Part shown: positions 1-6,838 of the stretch, piece after piece
Layout of the letters: the number at the start of each line of letters is the position of its first letter
How positions within the stretch are numbered: position 1 is the stretch's first letter
DNA from: JBGPLH01 sp041486365 [NCBI: Thermodesulfobacteriota bacterium]
GTDB lineage: Bacteria > JAUYMQ01
Direction of reading: 5' to 3'
DNA length: 11,526 nt
Assembly: GCA_041486365.1 (NCBI GenBank)
Contig: JBGPLH010000071.1
Location: forward strand, 1-11,526
Translations under genes and position numbers: made by a program
The notes under the pieces: model-generated
Databases searched by the model: none
Seen by the model: the letters and a program-made list of their open reading frames with translations, nothing else
What the model was told of the DNA's origin: nothing

Positions 1-712
1 CCTGCGCGATCTCCCGGGCCTCCCGCTCCATCTGGGACTCGAGCGAGTCCTGATGGCTCTCGAGCAGGAGGCGCTTCACGGCGCCGTAAGCCTCCGTCGG
101 GCCCGCCGCCAATGTCCGCGCAAACGCGTCCGCTTCATCCTGCACCCGATCGTCCTCGACCACGCGACTCACGAGCCCCCAGTCGAGCGCCTCCGCCGCC
201 GAGAGCACGCGGTTCATGATCATCAGCTCCGCTGTTCGCCGCGCGCCGATCAGACGCGGCAGGATCCAGGTGGAGCTTCCGTCCGGCGCAAGGCCAATCC
301 CCGTGTAGGCCATCGTGAACTTCGCGCGGCGCGCCGCGATGACGAAATCGGCGGCCATGGCGATGCTGAAGCCCGCGCCCGCTGCCATTCCCTGCACCGC
401 CGCGACCATGGGCGCCCGCATCCGGGCGAACCGCGAGACGGCGGCGTGGAGATAGACCGTGAGCTCCTTGAGCACGAGGGGGAGACTTTCCCCCGCCGCG
501 GCGAAGCTCTTCACGTCACCGCCCGCGCAGAACATCTTGCCGCCGGCCCGGAGGATCACCGCCCGCACCCCGGGGTCCTCATCGCACCGGATCGCCGCGT
601 GCATGAGATCGCGGCCCATGTCCAGATCGATGGCATTGGCGGCGTCCGGCCGGTTGAGCGTCACGGTCGCGACGCCGTCGGTGAGTCCGAAGAGAAGGGT
701 CTTGTAGCTCAT
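1..712 (-). CDS. Crotonase-superfamily enoyl-CoA hydratase/isomerase, PaaG-like (3' end cut by window)
   Basis: Acts on acyl-CoA thioesters in the cytoplasm. The 237 residues seen are most of a crotonase of about 260 residues; the C-terminal helices lie beyond the left edge. The oxyanion-hole segment FCAGGD is at residues 61-66 and the second oxyanion loop (GMAAGAG) at about 108-114. The two acid/base glutamates of true hydratases (rat Glu144 and Glu164) align with Ser116 and Tyr136. Asp144, in LAPDGSSTWILPR, matches the catalytic Asp of PaaG-type isomerases. I therefore favour a double-bond or ring-type acyl-CoA isomerase over a hydratase; this is inference from motif alignment by eye. The ATG at 712 is preceded by GAGGG, which overlaps the stop codon of the upstream gene with a 7-base gap, so the two are probably co-translated. 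The exact substrate is unknown. Confidence 0.9.
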   Translation of the reverse strand, partial: MSYKTLLFGLTDGVATVTLNRPDAANAIDLDMGRDLMHAAIRCDEDPGVRAVILRAGGKMFCAGGDVKSFAAAGESLPLVLKELTVYLHAAVSRFARMRAPMVAAVQGMAAGAGFSIAMAADFVIAARRAKFTMAYTGIGLAPDGSSTWILPRLIGARRTAELMIMNRVLSAAEALDWGLVSRVVEDDRVQDEADAFARTLAAGPTEAYGAVKRLLLESHQDSLESQMEREAREIAQ

Positions 713-719
713 GGGACCC

Positions 720-1415
720 TCATTCCGCGCCGTAGGTCTCGATCAAGTATTTCTTGATCTCCGCCGACTCGAACATCTCCTTGCCCGTGTTCGGATCGAC
801 GAGATAGGGCACCATCATCTTTCCCGAGCGGCGCACGAAGGCCTCGCGGCCCGGGCTCCCCTTCCCCACGTTGTGGAGGACGTAGGGGATCTCCAGCTCG
901 CAGAGCGTCTCGCGGGCGATGCGGCTGAAGGGGCTCGCCTCGAAGGACCAGAGCTCGAGGGGCTTCTTCGGCGCCTCGGACGCGCGCACCCGCGCGCCGG
1001 AGAAAGGTCGCCAGGCGGAGGCCAGTTGCGACGTCACGGTCGCGAGGGGCCCCGTGAGCAGCATGCCCGGCTCACGCCCGCCGTAGGTCTCGTAGAGATA
1101 GCGGACGATGTCATCGGACTCGTACATCGCCTTGTCGGTGTTCGGATCGACCAGATAGGGGAACTGCTCCTTTCCGCCCAACTTCTTCGCCTTCGGGCGG
1201 AAGCGTTTCCCGCCCTTCGGGCAGGGATAGATCACCGCTTCGAGATCCAGCTCGGTGAGTGCCTCGCGCACCTTCCTGCAGAAGGGGCAGGCCTCGAACT
1301 CGTAGAGCTCCAGGCGCTTCTTCGGCCGCCGATCGGGCTCCGCGGCCGAGAGGCCCGCGCCCAGGCGCGCCAGGGTGGCCGCCAGTGAAGTCGTCACATC
1401 GATGATTCGGTTCAT
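720..1415 (-). CDS. Tandem glutaredoxin/GST N-terminal-domain protein
   Basis: A soluble protein of 231 residues built from two thioredoxin-fold (GST_N type) domains. Domain 1, about residues 34-113, has the redox motif CPFC at 43-46, the cis-Pro strand FPYLVDPNT at 85-93 and the helix ending ETYG at 109-112. Domain 2, about 152-230, repeats the pattern, with VPYLVDPNT at 202-210 and ETYG at 226-229, but its active site reads SPFS (161-164), so both cysteines are lost. This layout resembles the two-domain thioredoxin-like proteins known in plants and cyanobacteria, whose function is poorly defined; it lacks the helical GST C-terminal domain. The chosen ATG has AAGGA six bases upstream. A much longer open frame extends upstream, but it overlaps the preceding gene and is not conserved-looking. 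A glutathione-linked thiol or disulfide role is inferred. Confidence 0.85.
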   Translation of the reverse strand: MNRIIDVTTSLAATLARLGAGLSAAEPDRRPKKRLELYEFEACPFCRKVREALTELDLEAVIYPCPKGGKRFRPKAKKLGGKEQFPYLVDPNTDKAMYESDDIVRYLYETYGGREPGMLLTGPLATVTSQLASAWRPFSGARVRASEAPKKPLELWSFEASPFSRIARETLCELEIPYVLHNVGKGSPGREAFVRRSGKMMVPYLVDPNTGKEMFESAEIKKYLIETYGAE

Positions 1416-1421
1416 CGGGGA

Positions 1422-1426
1422 TCCTT
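1422..1426 (-). promoter_or_regulatory. Ribosome binding site deciding the start of the two-domain GST-N protein
   Basis: On the minus strand this reads AAGGA, six bases before the ATG at 1415. It supports that start over the long upstream extension of the same frame, which would run through the DUF385 gene. Confidence 0.7.
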
Positions 1427-1462
1427 GGAATGGGTAGGTAAGTGGCGTGCGCGGGCGGCGCG

Positions 1463-1843
1463 CTAGTGGACCGGATCGATCTGCACGGGGACAGCGTTCT
1501 TGTACGCGCCGAAGAAGCTCCCCAGCCGCGCAAGGAGGTACTTCCGGTAGATGAGGCGTCGCATGTGGTCGATCGGATGCCGTCCCTTGAGCACGCGCGC
1601 GCGTCCCTTGAAGCGAACGCCGCCGATCTCCACCTCGACGTCGGGGTGCTTCTCGATGTTGCGGGCCCAGTTGGGCTTGTGCGGCCCGCCGCCCATGTAG
1701 ATCTTGCCCTCCTCGACGGCGAACCAGGCCGTGATTCGCCGGGGCTTGCCCGTCTTCCGCCCGATCGTCGTGAGATGGATGTTCCAGTTCCGGTCGAGCG
1801 CCTTCCAGTCGATGTCGGACTTCTCCTTGCGGGCCACGGTCAT
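1463..1843 (-). CDS. DUF385 / deazaflavin (F420)-dependent nitroreductase-family protein
   Basis: A 126-residue protein of the split-beta-barrel flavin/deazaflavin group (DUF385, related to mycobacterial Ddn). The family signature is present: HLTTIGRKTGKPRR at residues 23-36, a glycine-rich GGGPHKPNW at 51-59, then RNIEKHPDVEVEI at 61-73. In characterised relatives these elements hold coenzyme F420 or a flavin; which cofactor is used here cannot be told by eye. The ATG overlaps the TGA of the upstream aldo/keto reductase as ATGA, so translation is probably coupled. GGGAGG lies directly against the ATG, too close for a normal Shine-Dalgarno, which also points to re-initiation by terminating ribosomes. 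It sits in the same unit as a TIGR03617-like LLM F420 oxidoreductase, which makes F420 use more likely. Confidence 0.82.
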   Translation of the reverse strand: MTVARKEKSDIDWKALDRNWNIHLTTIGRKTGKPRRITAWFAVEEGKIYMGGGPHKPNWARNIEKHPDVEVEIGGVRFKGRARVLKGRHPIDHMRRLIYRKYLLARLGSFFGAYKNAVPVQIDPVH

Positions 1844-2829
1844 CCTCCCATCGTCCGGATGAACTTGGTGGGGTAGCCTTCCTCGATCCGGCTCGCCCGA
1901 TCGATCGATTTGAACTCGTCCGGTGTGAGCGCCCAGTCCGCGCAGGCCATGCTCTGCTCGAGCTGCGCGACGCTGCGCGCTCCGACGATGGGCGAGGTGA
2001 TCCCCGGCGTGTCGAGGAGCCATCGGAGCGCCACGGCCGCCACGGGCTTGCCGCGTTCCTTCCCGATCTTCGCGAGGACATCGACCAGGTCGAAGTTGCG
2101 ATCGGTCATGTGCCGCTCCGCCGTGTCCTCCCAGTTGGCCAGCCGCGTCCCCGCGGCCGGCTTCTGCGCGCGCGTGTACTTCCCGGTGAGGAAGCCCGCG
2201 CCCAGCGGGCTCCAGGCAATCACGCCGAGCCCCTCCTCCCGGCAGGCGGGCAGGACCTCCCGCTCGATGTCGCGCACGACGAGGCTGTACTGGGGCTGGA
2301 GGCAGTCGTAGCGGGCGAGCTGCTCCCGCTCGCTCACGCGGATCGATTTCTCGATCTGCCAGCCGGTGTAGTTCGAGCAGCCGATGTATCGCACTTTCCC
2401 CTCGCGCACGAGATCCGTGAGCACCGAGAGCGTCTCCTCGAGGGGCGTGCGCCGGTCCCAGCAGTGGACCTGGTAGAGGTCGACGGTGTCGATCTCCATG
2501 CGCCGCAGGCTCGCCTCGATGGCCTGCCGCACGTGCACGCGCCCGGCGCCGCGGTCGTTGGGCCCCTGGCCCGTCGGGAAGAAAACCTTGGTCGCGATCA
2601 CGACCCGGGAGCGCTTGCCCTTCATCCACCGTCCGAGGATCTCCTCGGACGCGCCGCCCGCGTAGATGTCGGCCGTGTCGATGAAGTTGACCCCGGCCTC
2701 GAGCGCGCGATCGAGGATCGCGTGGGAGGTCTTCTCGTCGCAGCCCCAGTCGCGCATCCCGAAGGTCATCGTGCCGAGGCACACCTCGGACACGCGCAGG
2801 CCGGTCCGTCCCATCTGGCGGTAGTCCAT
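1840..2829 (-). CDS. Aldo/keto reductase
   Basis: A 329-residue cytoplasmic NAD(P)H-dependent oxidoreductase of the AKR superfamily, with a TIM barrel. The catalytic tetrad is complete: Asp51 (in FIDTADIY), Tyr56, Lys81 (IATKVFF) and His122 (LYQVHCWD). The strand GCSNYTGWQIE follows at about 150-160, and the NADPH-binding tail PIVGARSVAQLEQ is near residues 280-292. The N-terminus (MDYRQMGRTGLRVSEVCLGTM) is typical of the YajO/Tas-like branch, and length is normal. The substrate is not predictable; carbonyl or aldehyde reduction is inferred. GGAGG lies nine bases before the ATG, and only three bases separate the ATG from the queF stop, so the gene belongs to the same operon. Its stop overlaps the start of the DUF385 gene. 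Confidence 0.95.
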   Translation of the reverse strand: MDYRQMGRTGLRVSEVCLGTMTFGMRDWGCDEKTSHAILDRALEAGVNFIDTADIYAGGASEEILGRWMKGKRSRVVIATKVFFPTGQGPNDRGAGRVHVRQAIEASLRRMEIDTVDLYQVHCWDRRTPLEETLSVLTDLVREGKVRYIGCSNYTGWQIEKSIRVSEREQLARYDCLQPQYSLVVRDIEREVLPACREEGLGVIAWSPLGAGFLTGKYTRAQKPAAGTRLANWEDTAERHMTDRNFDLVDVLAKIGKERGKPVAAVALRWLLDTPGITSPIVGARSVAQLEQSMACADWALTPDEFKSIDRASRIEEGYPTKFIRTMGG

Positions 2830-2832
2830 CGT

Positions 2833-3267
2833 CTAGCGCCTCCCCTTCTTTCCCCGCGTGTGCGTCGCCGTCACGACGGTCTTGATGTTGCCGCGGACGT
2901 TGAAGTCGCCGATCACCTCGATCCACTTCGGGTCGGCGACCGCGATGAAATCATCGAGGATCCGGTTCGCCGCGGCCTCGTGGAAGATCGGGACGTCGCG
3001 GTACTGGTTGATGTAGAGCTTGAGACTCTTGAGCTCGACGAGCTTGCGGTGCGGCATGTAGCGAATGCGGATCGTGGCGAAGTCCGGGAACCCCGAGCGC
3101 GGGCAGACGCAGGTGAACTCGGGGATCGTGAAGCTCACCTCGTAGTCGCGCCGCGTGGTCGGGTTCGGCACGGCCTCGAGCCGCGCCTCGGCGATCATCC
3201 GCGCGCCGTAGGGGAGGATCTTCCGCCGGGCAACCTGCCCTTCCGGCGGCTTGCCCGCGTTAGCCAT
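2833..3267 (-). CDS. queF: NADPH-dependent 7-cyano-7-deazaguanine reductase (QueF)
   Basis: Reduces the nitrile of preQ0 to the aminomethyl group of preQ1, in queuosine biosynthesis for tRNA wobble modification. The 144-residue protein fits the short unimodular (B. subtilis-like) QueF class. The catalytic cysteine is Cys55 in [10 protein letters not shown] (50-59), followed by Asp62 in PDFATI. The NADPH/preQ0 signature VELKSLKLY is at 77-85, FHE (95-97) supplies the conserved His-Glu pair, and [13 protein letters not shown] is near the C-terminus. No other queuosine gene (queC, queD, queE) is in the window. The ATG at 3267 has no visible Shine-Dalgarno. An in-frame TTG at 3297-3295 overlaps the upstream stop as TTGA and has GAGGG six bases before it; using it would add ten residues. 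I keep the ATG but consider the TTG a real alternative. Confidence 0.95.
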   Translation of the reverse strand: MANAGKPPEGQVARRKILPYGARMIAEARLEAVPNPTTRRDYEVSFTIPEFTCVCPRSGFPDFATIRIRYMPHRKLVELKSLKLYINQYRDVPIFHEAAANRILDDFIAVADPKWIEVIGDFNVRGNIKTVVTATHTRGKKGRR

Positions 3268-3293
3268 ATCAGAGTTTGTCGGCCCGCGCGTTT

Positions 3294-4355
3294 TCAAAGT
3301 CGGCCCTCGCTCTGCTCGGAACCTCCGGGCGCGGGACCTCCGTTGAACGCCCTGATGATCGGCGCCCACGTCGCCTTCTCGGCCGGGTCGTAAGGCCAGT
3401 AGAAGCTGAAGCGATCGAGGATCCCCTCGTAGCGCCGCTTGATCTGATCCACGACGTCGTCCCGCCGCGCGATCACCGCGTACACCTCGAGCATCTCGTC
3501 CGTGATGAGACTCGCCATGCCGCCCCAGTCGCCCGCGGCGGACTTGCGGTTGAGCTGATCGGACACGTCGCCCCAGCCGTGGGCTTCCAGCACGGCGCGG
3601 TAGGTGCGCGTGCTCGCATAGAAGCTGATCTGCTGGCGCACGGGATCCTTGGCCGCTTCGATCTCGTCGGGCGTGTCACCGGTGATGACGAAAAGGGACG
3701 TGCTGAGCTGGATGTCCTTGCGCGCGCGCCCGCTCTTCTTGAGCCCTGCCTCGATGTTCGGGAGCGTCGTCTCGCGCAGGTACTTGAGCGAATGGAAGGG
3801 GTGGACGTGGAAGCCGTCGCACTGCTCGCCCGCGAGGCGGCACATGTACTCGTTCACGCCGGCGATGAAGATCGGAATCCGCCAGTGCGGCATCGGCGCG
3901 GGCTGGAAGAAGGGCGTCATCAGCGTGAACTGGTAGTGCTTGCCGACGTACTGGAGCGGCGCGCCGTTCTGCCAGCAGTCCCAGATCGCGCGCAACGACT
4001 CGACGTATTCGCGCATGCGCGGCCCCGGCGCGTCCCACTTCACGCTGAAGCGCCGCTCGTTGTGCCCCTTCACCTGCGTGCCCAGGCCCAGGATGAACCG
4101 TCCGCCGGAGAGCTCTGCTAAGTCCCAGGCGATCATCGCGGTGATCATGGGGCTGCGCGGGAATGCGACGGCGATCGAGGTGCCGAGCTTGATCCGCTTC
4201 GTGTGCTCCGCCGCGAGCACGTGGGGGAAGAACGGGTCGTGGGCGGTCTCGGCGGACCAGAGACAGTCGAAGCCCGCCTCCTCGGCGGCCCTGGCGGCGG
4301 GGGCCGCGGAAGAAAGCGATCCGGGGAGATGCGCGGTGTCGAGCTTGATGGGCAC
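3294..4355 (-). CDS. TIGR03617-like F420-dependent LLM-class oxidoreductase
   Basis: A 353-residue luciferase-like monooxygenase (TIM barrel) of the F420-dependent branch. The overall pattern matches what I know of the MSMEG_2256 family: [20 protein letters not shown] (33-52), [14 protein letters not shown] (57-70), [16 protein letters not shown] (83-98), [10 protein letters not shown] (122-131), LMTPFF (145-150), [16 protein letters not shown] (180-195), and the C-terminal region with [12 protein letters not shown] (252-263). Members reduce or oxidise organic substrates with coenzyme F420; the substrate here is unknown. The GTG start at 4355 is chosen because GAGGA lies five bases upstream. 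An in-frame ATG 36 bases further up (4391) has no ribosome site. It is the first gene after a predicted promoter and a hairpin-rich leader, and is 26 bases from the queF ATG downstream. Confidence 0.93.
   Translation of the reverse strand: MPIKLDTAHLPGSLSSAAPAARAAEEAGFDCLWSAETAHDPFFPHVLAAEHTKRIKLGTSIAVAFPRSPMITAMIAWDLAELSGGRFILGLGTQVKGHNERRFSVKWDAPGPRMREYVESLRAIWDCWQNGAPLQYVGKHYQFTLMTPFFQPAPMPHWRIPIFIAGVNEYMCRLAGEQCDGFHVHPFHSLKYLRETTLPNIEAGLKKSGRARKDIQLSTSLFVITGDTPDEIEAAKDPVRQQISFYASTRTYRAVLEAHGWGDVSDQLNRKSAAGDWGGMASLITDEMLEVYAVIARRDDVVDQIKRRYEGILDRFSFYWPYDPAEKATWAPIIRAFNGGPAPGGSEQSEGRL
3304..3308 (-). promoter_or_regulatory. Possible ribosome binding site for an alternative TTG start of queF
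   Basis: On the minus strand GAGGG lies six bases before a TTG (3297-3295) in frame with queF. That TTG overlaps the stop of the upstream LLM oxidoreductase by four bases (TTGA). The annotated ATG at 3267 has no comparable motif, so this site may decide the true start. Confidence 0.45.
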
Positions 4356-4360
4356 GGGAA

Positions 4361-4365
4361 TCCTC
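4361..4365 (-). promoter_or_regulatory. Ribosome binding site fixing the GTG start of the LLM oxidoreductase
   Basis: Reads GAGGA on the minus strand, five bases before GTG at 4355. It favours this start over the in-frame ATG at 4391, which has no purine-rich site upstream. Confidence 0.65.
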
Positions 4366-4412
4366 GAAGCGTGAGAAGGGTGACGTCCCATCCGACTTTT
4401 AGACTCTGTCGA

Positions 4413-4429
4413 CCCGCCCTTCGGGCGGG
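4413..4429. repeat. GC-rich hairpin repeat, copy 1
   Basis: A perfect inverted repeat with a 7-base stem (CCCGCCC / GGGCGGG) and a 3-base loop, TTC on the plus strand and GAA on the minus strand. The 17-base core CCGCCCTTCGGGCGGGA recurs exactly 30 bases away. It lies in the predicted 5' leader of the LLM oxidoreductase transcript. No T-tract follows on the minus strand, so it is not a standard intrinsic terminator. Confidence 0.85.
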
Positions 4430-4443
4430 ATCTCCGGGTCGGT

Positions 4444-4460
4444 CCGCCCTTCGGGCGGGA
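4444..4460. repeat. GC-rich hairpin repeat, copy 2
   Basis: An exact second copy of the 17-base core, 30 bases from the first. Its stem is CCGCCC / GGGCGG around the same TTC (GAA) loop. The 13 bases after each core are only partly alike (about 8 of 13), so this is a tandem pair of about 30-base units with a conserved hairpin and drifting linker. The copy lies just downstream of the expected transcription start. Confidence 0.85.
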
Positions 4461-4471
4461 CCATCGGGCCG

Positions 4472-4500
4472 AGTATAGGGAGGGCCGGAGGGCCGCGCAA
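4472..4500 (-). promoter_or_regulatory. Predicted sigma70-like promoter for the LLM-queF-AKR unit
   Basis: On the minus strand, TTGCGC (4500-4495) and TATACT (4477-4472) are separated by 17 bases. The -10 box matches the consensus at five of six positions and the -35 at three. The spacer consists of two GGCCCTCC units. Transcription would begin near 4465, giving a leader of about 110 bases that contains both hairpin repeats before the GTG at 4355. It lies just after the stop of the YfhO-family gene, so read-through from upstream is also possible. Confidence 0.55.
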
Positions 4501-4509
4501 TCGCGGGGC

Positions 4510-6837
4510 CTACCGATCGGCGATCGTGCGCGCCCGCCCGCGCCCCGCCCGGGCCCAGGCGAGGAGCGCGGCCAGCGTGACCAGCGAGAGGACCGCCCCG
4601 GCGCGCACACTCCCCGGCGCGAAGCGAAGCGAGACCCGGTGCTCGCCCGCGGGAACGCGCACGGCCTGGAAGAGGTAGTTGGCCGTCCACAGGGGCGCGG
4701 GCCTTCCGTCCACCTCGGCCTTCCAGCCCGGGTACTGCACGTCGTTCACGACGAGGTACCCTTCCCGCGCCATGCGAACCCTGAAGGCCTTGCGATTAAC
4801 CCCGTAGGACTCCGACAGGACGGATGATCCGTCCTCGATGGGGCCGGCGGCGGCGGGCCGTGCCGGCGGCGCCGTTCCCTTCAGGATCACGGCGCGTCGC
4901 ACGTCGTAGCCCCCGCGGAGCGCGCGGAGGATCTGCCCGTCGTCGGCCAGGAAATCGGCCTGGTGGCGGATCATCGCCCGCGGCAGCGCGCCGAGCCGCT
5001 CATAGATCCGCACCTCGCCCTCGTATACCGGGCGCAGCGAGAGCGCCGCCTGCCGCTCCGGCGGAATCGCTTCCTCGCGGGGCACGATGAAGTAGCGGAG
5101 GTTCAGGAGATCGAGGAAGGGGCTCCCCGGATTCCGGACGTCCTCGCGGAACGCGTGAAAGGCGGTCGGAGAGAAGACGCGATCGTCCACGAGCTCGCGG
5201 ATGTACGTCGCGAAGCGATCCACGAAGAGCCCCTCGTACACGCCGATGTCGTCGATGCCGAAGGCGGTCGCCGTGTTCGGGTAGAGGCAGCCGTGGATGC
5301 CGAACACCCGGAAGGATCGCGTGTCGCGCCGGAGCACCTGGATGTAGGGCGGGACCCGCCAGGCCTCCGCGCGGACGCTGCGCGTGCGGGGAATGAGGAG
5401 GAACAGCTCCACGGCAAGCAGCGCGACGACGCCGGCGGCCAGCGCGCCCCGGCCGATCAGGCCCCGCCATCGAAGGCCGATCCCCAGGGCGGCGAGAGCG
5501 AAGAGCGCGGCCGGCAGCCCGATGGCGACGGGCCATGGGTTCGTGGGAGGCCGCAGCGCGAAGGCGGCCGCCGCGGCGACGAGGATCAGGAGCCCCGCGA
5601 GGGCGAAGGAGCGGAGCTGGCGGTCGTCGTCGCGCAGCGCGGACACGGCGACGCCGATCAGCACGGCTCCCGAGAGCGCGATCGCCTGGGTGAGATGAAG
5701 CGGGTACTTCATCAGGCCGAAGATCGGCAATCGGCCGATCTCGTTCAGGAGGGGAAAGCCGTAGACCTTGAGCACGTAGACCGTGAAGAGGAACGCCAAG
5801 GGGATTCGCGCGCGCGGCGCCCCGGGCGCGAAGAAAGCCGCGAGCGCGAGCCACAGCGCCATGAGCCCCATCCATCCCCCCGGCCATGTGTTCCAGTGGG
5901 CGGAACCGGGATCCGGCGCGAAGGCCCAGGGGAAAACCATCGTGATCGCGAAGCGCCACGGAATTGCCTCGAGACCCGGCTTCCCCCCGTGCACGTGCCA
6001 CGCGTGGCGGAAAAGATACTCGCCGAAGGGGAGCAGGAGCACGGCGGCCATCCCGAGTCCGCCGGCCAGGGCGATCCCCAGGCGGGTCGCGGATCTGGCG
6101 GAACGGGGCGCCGCCGCCTTCTGTCCCAGCCGGAGCAGCGCGTAAGCGAGGGCCGTGAGGAGCGTGAGGAAGGTGTGCTCCGGGTGACCGGCGGCCACCG
6201 CCTGGAAGACGACGAGCGCGGCGAACACCACGTCCCGTTTTCGATCGCGGATCAGGATCCGCTCGACGAGCAGGAGCAGGAGCGGCGTCAGGAGATCGGC
6301 GTTGGTGGTGACGTTCGCCACATAGGAGACGAGGGGCCCGGAGACCATGTAGGAGATCCCCGCAACCGCCGCCGGGAACCTCGGCAATCCGATCGCGCGG
6401 GCGAAGGCATAGGTGAACAGCCCCGCGAGCCACAGGCGCAGCAGGAGGTAGACGTCCCAGTCCCAGGGCGAGGGCGTCGCGTACAGGACGATCTCGGGAA
6501 CGAAGAGGAGCGACGATTCGAGCGTGGCCAGGAACGGGTAACCCGCCGCCTGGTGCGGATTCCAGAGAGGGATGGACCCGCTCGCCAGCGAGCGTTCCTT
6601 GAACTGCTGATAGGGCTCCTCGAGGATCCCGGGCGTGTTGTCGTAGACGGGAACCGCGGCCGGAAATCCCTCCGGGTAGCCGTACTGGCCGGATGGCAGG
6701 GTGGAGGACACGGTGTTGGAGAGGCGGAGCGTCTTGCCGAGGAAGACGATGTCGTAGAAGAAAACGCAGAGCGCGACGAGGAGGAGGATCGCCATACCGG
6801 CGGCGCCCGGGGTCCGGGCCCTTCCCCCGTCCCTCAT
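4510..6837 (-). CDS. YfhO-family polytopic membrane protein (GT-C-like)
   Basis: A 775-residue inner-membrane protein with a first membrane segment at about 15-34, many more hydrophobic segments to about residue 490, a soluble region of about 250 residues, and a final membrane helix near 745-765. YfhO features are visible. The early external loop has YDNTPGILEEPYQQFKERSL followed by GSIPLWNPHQAAGYPFLAT (about 65-105). The C-terminal beta domain carries the signature YPGWKAEVDGRPAPL and VPAGEHRVSLRFAP (about 702-741). Characterised Firmicutes YfhO proteins glycosylate lipoteichoic acid with undecaprenyl-linked sugar; in this high-GC organism the acceptor is unknown. The ATG at 6837 is one base after the stop of the GT39-like gene, so co-translation is likely. 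A start at Met15 (6795) would still keep the first helix. No close Shine-Dalgarno is seen. Confidence 0.88.
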   Translation of the reverse strand: MRDGGRARTPGAAGMAILLLVALCVFFYDIVFLGKTLRLSNTVSSTLPSGQYGYPEGFPAAVPVYDNTPGILEEPYQQFKERSLASGSIPLWNPHQAAGYPFLATLESSLLFVPEIVLYATPSPWDWDVYLLLRLWLAGLFTYAFARAIGLPRFPAAVAGISYMVSGPLVSYVANVTTNADLLTPLLLLLVERILIRDRKRDVVFAALVVFQAVAAGHPEHTFLTLLTALAYALLRLGQKAAAPRSARSATRLGIALAGGLGMAAVLLLPFGEYLFRHAWHVHGGKPGLEAIPWRFAITMVFPWAFAPDPGSAHWNTWPGGWMGLMALWLALAAFFAPGAPRARIPLAFLFTVYVLKVYGFPLLNEIGRLPIFGLMKYPLHLTQAIALSGAVLIGVAVSALRDDDRQLRSFALAGLLILVAAAAAFALRPPTNPWPVAIGLPAALFALAALGIGLRWRGLIGRGALAAGVVALLAVELFLLIPRTRSVRAEAWRVPPYIQVLRRDTRSFRVFGIHGCLYPNTATAFGIDDIGVYEGLFVDRFATYIRELVDDRVFSPTAFHAFREDVRNPGSPFLDLLNLRYFIVPREEAIPPERQAALSLRPVYEGEVRIYERLGALPRAMIRHQADFLADDGQILRALRGGYDVRRAVILKGTAPPARPAAAGPIEDGSSVLSESYGVNRKAFRVRMAREGYLVVNDVQYPGWKAEVDGRPAPLWTANYLFQAVRVPAGEHRVSLRFAPGSVRAGAVLSLVTLAALLAWARAGRGRARTIADR

Positions 6838-6838
6838 G

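Noticed and set aside
53-757. Plus-strand frame over the crotonase gene
   Set aside because: Antisense to a clear crotonase with oxyanion-hole motifs; the Arg/His-rich product has no family resemblance.
3268-3293. preQ1 riboswitch upstream of queF
   Set aside because: Only 26 bases separate queF from the preceding gene, and no preQ1-type stem with an A-rich tail is visible.
4413-4462. CRISPR-like repeat pair with 30-base spacing
   Set aside because: Only two copies, the conserved part is itself a perfect hairpin, the linker is 13 bases, and there are no cas genes.
4413-4462. Intrinsic terminator after the YfhO-family gene
   Set aside because: The stems are strong but no T-tract follows either hairpin on the transcribed minus strand, and a promoter-like element lies upstream of both. 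The Rho-independent reading is not supported.
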